From: Promethearchaeota archaeon
GTDB taxonomy: Archaea; Asgardarchaeota; Lokiarchaeia; Sigyniarchaeales; SOKP01
Reading direction: 5' to 3'
DNA: 6,085 nucleotides
Assembly (NCBI GenBank): GCA_030612905.1
Contig: JAUWNA010000136.1
Coordinates: 1-6,085, forward strand
Below the pieces are notes generated by a model that did not search any database, was not told the origin of the DNA, and saw only the letters and a program-made list of their open reading frames with translations. Numbering within the stretch: the stretch's first letter is position 1; every line of letters begins with the position of its first letter. This document shows, piece after piece, positions 4,770 through 6,085 of this stretch. The position numbers were made by a program, and so were the translations under genes.

Positions 4770-6085
4770 TTAATGATGAACTGGTCGACCTTTTTTATGT
4801 ATAGCTAAACCAAAAACATCTTCCATCCCTTCTAAAACCATCTCGCTGATGGTTGGGTGCGAATGTATTGTTTCTGCGACATCGTGAACTGTTAAACCGT
4901 GTTGCATGGCTAAAGCGATTTCTGAAATCAATTCTGGTGCTTCAGTTCCAATACAAGATGCTCCAATTATTTTATGTGTTTGCTTATCAGCCAAAATTAA
5001 AATAAAGCCTTCTTCTTCACCCATACACTTCGCTTTTCCTAGCGACATATACGGAAATCGTCCCATCATTAATTCATATCCCAAATCTTTAGCTTGCTTT
5101 CTACGTATACCGACTGAACCAATATTTGGGCTTGTAAAAATGGTTGCTGGAACAACTCTATAATCTGTGGTTTTTTCTTCAACAGGAAACCCACCTAAGC
5201 TAGCTAAGGTGTTTGCAACGGCAACATCCCCTTCGTGACTAGCAACATGGGCAAGCATTAGTCCACCTGTTACGTCACCAATGGCATAAATTCCTTTTAC
5301 AGAAGTCTCTAAAGTCTTGAGGTCTACTTTTATTGATCCTCTAGCAGTTTCGATTCCAAGTTCTTCTAATCCCAAGTTGCCCGACTCTTTTGCTCGACCA
5401 ATAGATACTAAGCAATAATCAGCTTCAAAGAAAGACTTTTCGGCAGATTCTACTTTGTCTCTAGGAACAGCTGCTGAACAAGTTGTTGCTTTCACTCCTG
5501 TTCCAGTATTCTCAACCGATAAGACATTTTGAGAGACATGAATTTCGATCCCTAAAGAATTTAATTTCTTTTGTAGCTCTTTCACGATCATAGGCTCTTC
5601 TGTTGCGATCGGAGAGGGAAGATATTCTAATATTATGACCTTACTTCCAAAAGCAGAAAATATGTTAGCAAATTCGCATCCTATCACTCCAGCTCCAATA
5701 ATGAGCAATCTTTTTGGAACAATATTGAAATCGGGTAAGAGAATATCGTCGCTAGTTAAAATTCTATCGTGATCAATATTAAACGCGGGAATCAGTGCAG
5801 GAGAGGAGCCTGTAGCGATTATGACTCTTTTTGCTTTAATAACTTTTTTTTCTTCTCCTTCTATTGAGATTTCAAAGCCATCGTTAGCATATCCACATAA
5901 TATTTTTCCATGCCCCATAAAAACATCCTTCTTCCACGCCTTCTCTAAAGCAGCAATTCCCCCAGTTAATTCTGAAACAATTTTATTTTTCCGTTCTACA
6001 GCTTTACTAAAATCTAACTTTATATCACAGCTTACTCCAAGTTCTTCTCCATTTTCTCTTATTCGCTGTATAAGTTCTGCAGATG
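4770..6085 (-). CDS. lpd: Dihydrolipoamide dehydrogenase, 5' end outside window
   Basis: FAD-dependent pyridine nucleotide-disulfide oxidoreductase that reoxidises dihydrolipoyl groups with NAD+ (E3 of 2-oxoacid dehydrogenase complexes, L protein of the glycine cleavage system). The frame is open to the right edge, with about 437 residues visible. The ATG at 5918 is not the start: the 55 codons before it encode family sequence (SAELIQRIR...KLDFSKAVERKNKIVSELTGGI). Motifs in order are ATGSSP (5816-5799), the NAD-binding GAGVIG (5696-5679), YAIGDVTGG (5288-5262) at the FAD site, and HSHPTISE (4865-4842), carrying the catalytic His-Glu pair of the dimer interface. The roughly 50 missing N-terminal residues should hold the FAD GxGxxG and the CxxxxC disulfide, so catalytic competence cannot be confirmed. 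A short family-atypical stretch TTCSAAVPRDKVESAEKS (145-162 counted from the 5918 Met) lies in the NAD domain. No E2, GcvH or lipoylation gene is nearby, so its partner complex is unknown. Confidence 0.95.
   Translation of the reverse strand, partial: SAELIQRIRENGEELGVSCDIKLDFSKAVERKNKIVSELTGGIAALEKAWKKDVFMGHGKILCGYANDGFEISIEGEEKKVIKAKRVIIATGSSPALIPAFNIDHDRILTSDDILLPDFNIVPKRLLIIGAGVIGCEFANIFSAFGSKVIILEYLPSPIATEEPMIVKELQKKLNSLGIEIHVSQNVLSVENTGTGVKATTCSAAVPRDKVESAEKSFFEADYCLVSIGRAKESGNLGLEELGIETARGSIKVDLKTLETSVKGIYAIGDVTGGLMLAHVASHEGDVAVANTLASLGGFPVEEKTTDYRVVPATIFTSPNIGSVGIRRKQAKDLGYELMMGRFPYMSLGKAKCMGEEEGFILILADKQTHKIIGASCIGTEAPELISEIALAMQHGLTVHDVAETIHSHPTISEMVLEGMEDVFGLAIHKKGRPVHH

Noticed and set aside
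4906..5163. Plus-strand open frame inside lpd, and another at 4456-4665 over the IorB-like gene's start
   Set aside because: Both are antisense to genes with clear family motifs and show no recognisable protein features.
5916..5918. ATG at 5918 as the start of lpd
   Set aside because: The frame stays open upstream to the window edge and encodes conserved dihydrolipoamide dehydrogenase sequence, so this Met is internal.

Overview
The window looks like a chromosomal piece of an AT-rich archaeon. The clearest archaeal markers are a single-gene Sm-like protein with the archaeal/eukaryotic Sm1 and Sm2 motifs, a tRNA gene that folds properly only after a 30-nt non-canonical intron is removed, no encoded CCA, TATA-like boxes and apparently leaderless genes, and T-run rather than hairpin terminators. 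The mix of archaeal and bacterial-type genes at low GC would suit an Asgard (Lokiarchaeia-like) genome, but that lineage is an inference; nothing in the window proves it.

Layout from left to right. A tRNA-Arg(CCU) gene lies on the minus strand (38-142) with a predicted intron at tRNA position 23/24. Diverging from it on the plus strand is a small nuclease-like protein (262-1194) with an N-terminal CxxC/CxxC zinc ribbon followed by two tandem HNH domains. A 141-nt AT-rich gap with a 14-nt palindrome leads to the Sm-like gene (1336-1617). After a further 164-nt gap comes a large calcineurin-type metallophosphoesterase (1782-3911) with a long unassigned N-terminal region and insertions inside the catalytic fold. 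Converging on it with only 35 nt between stops is a minus-strand gene (3947-4585) that resembles the IorB / 2-oxoacid:ferredoxin oxidoreductase gamma-type domain but has lost the glycine-rich GxGGQG motif. The right end is filled by a minus-strand dihydrolipoamide dehydrogenase gene (4770 to the window edge), whose first roughly 50 codons, including the redox-cysteine region, lie outside.

No obvious operon or multigene pathway spans the window: directions alternate, intergenic gaps are mostly 120-185 nt, and several genes appear to have their own promoters. lpd and the IorB-like gene are co-directional and both relate to 2-oxoacid metabolism, but T-runs and a separate TATA box between them argue for separate transcription. 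No CRISPR array, insertion sequence or defence cassette is visible. The longest stretch without a gene is 184 nt. The points most worth checking are the tRNA intron, the duplicated HNH protein, the motif-less IorB homologue and the oversized phosphoesterase.
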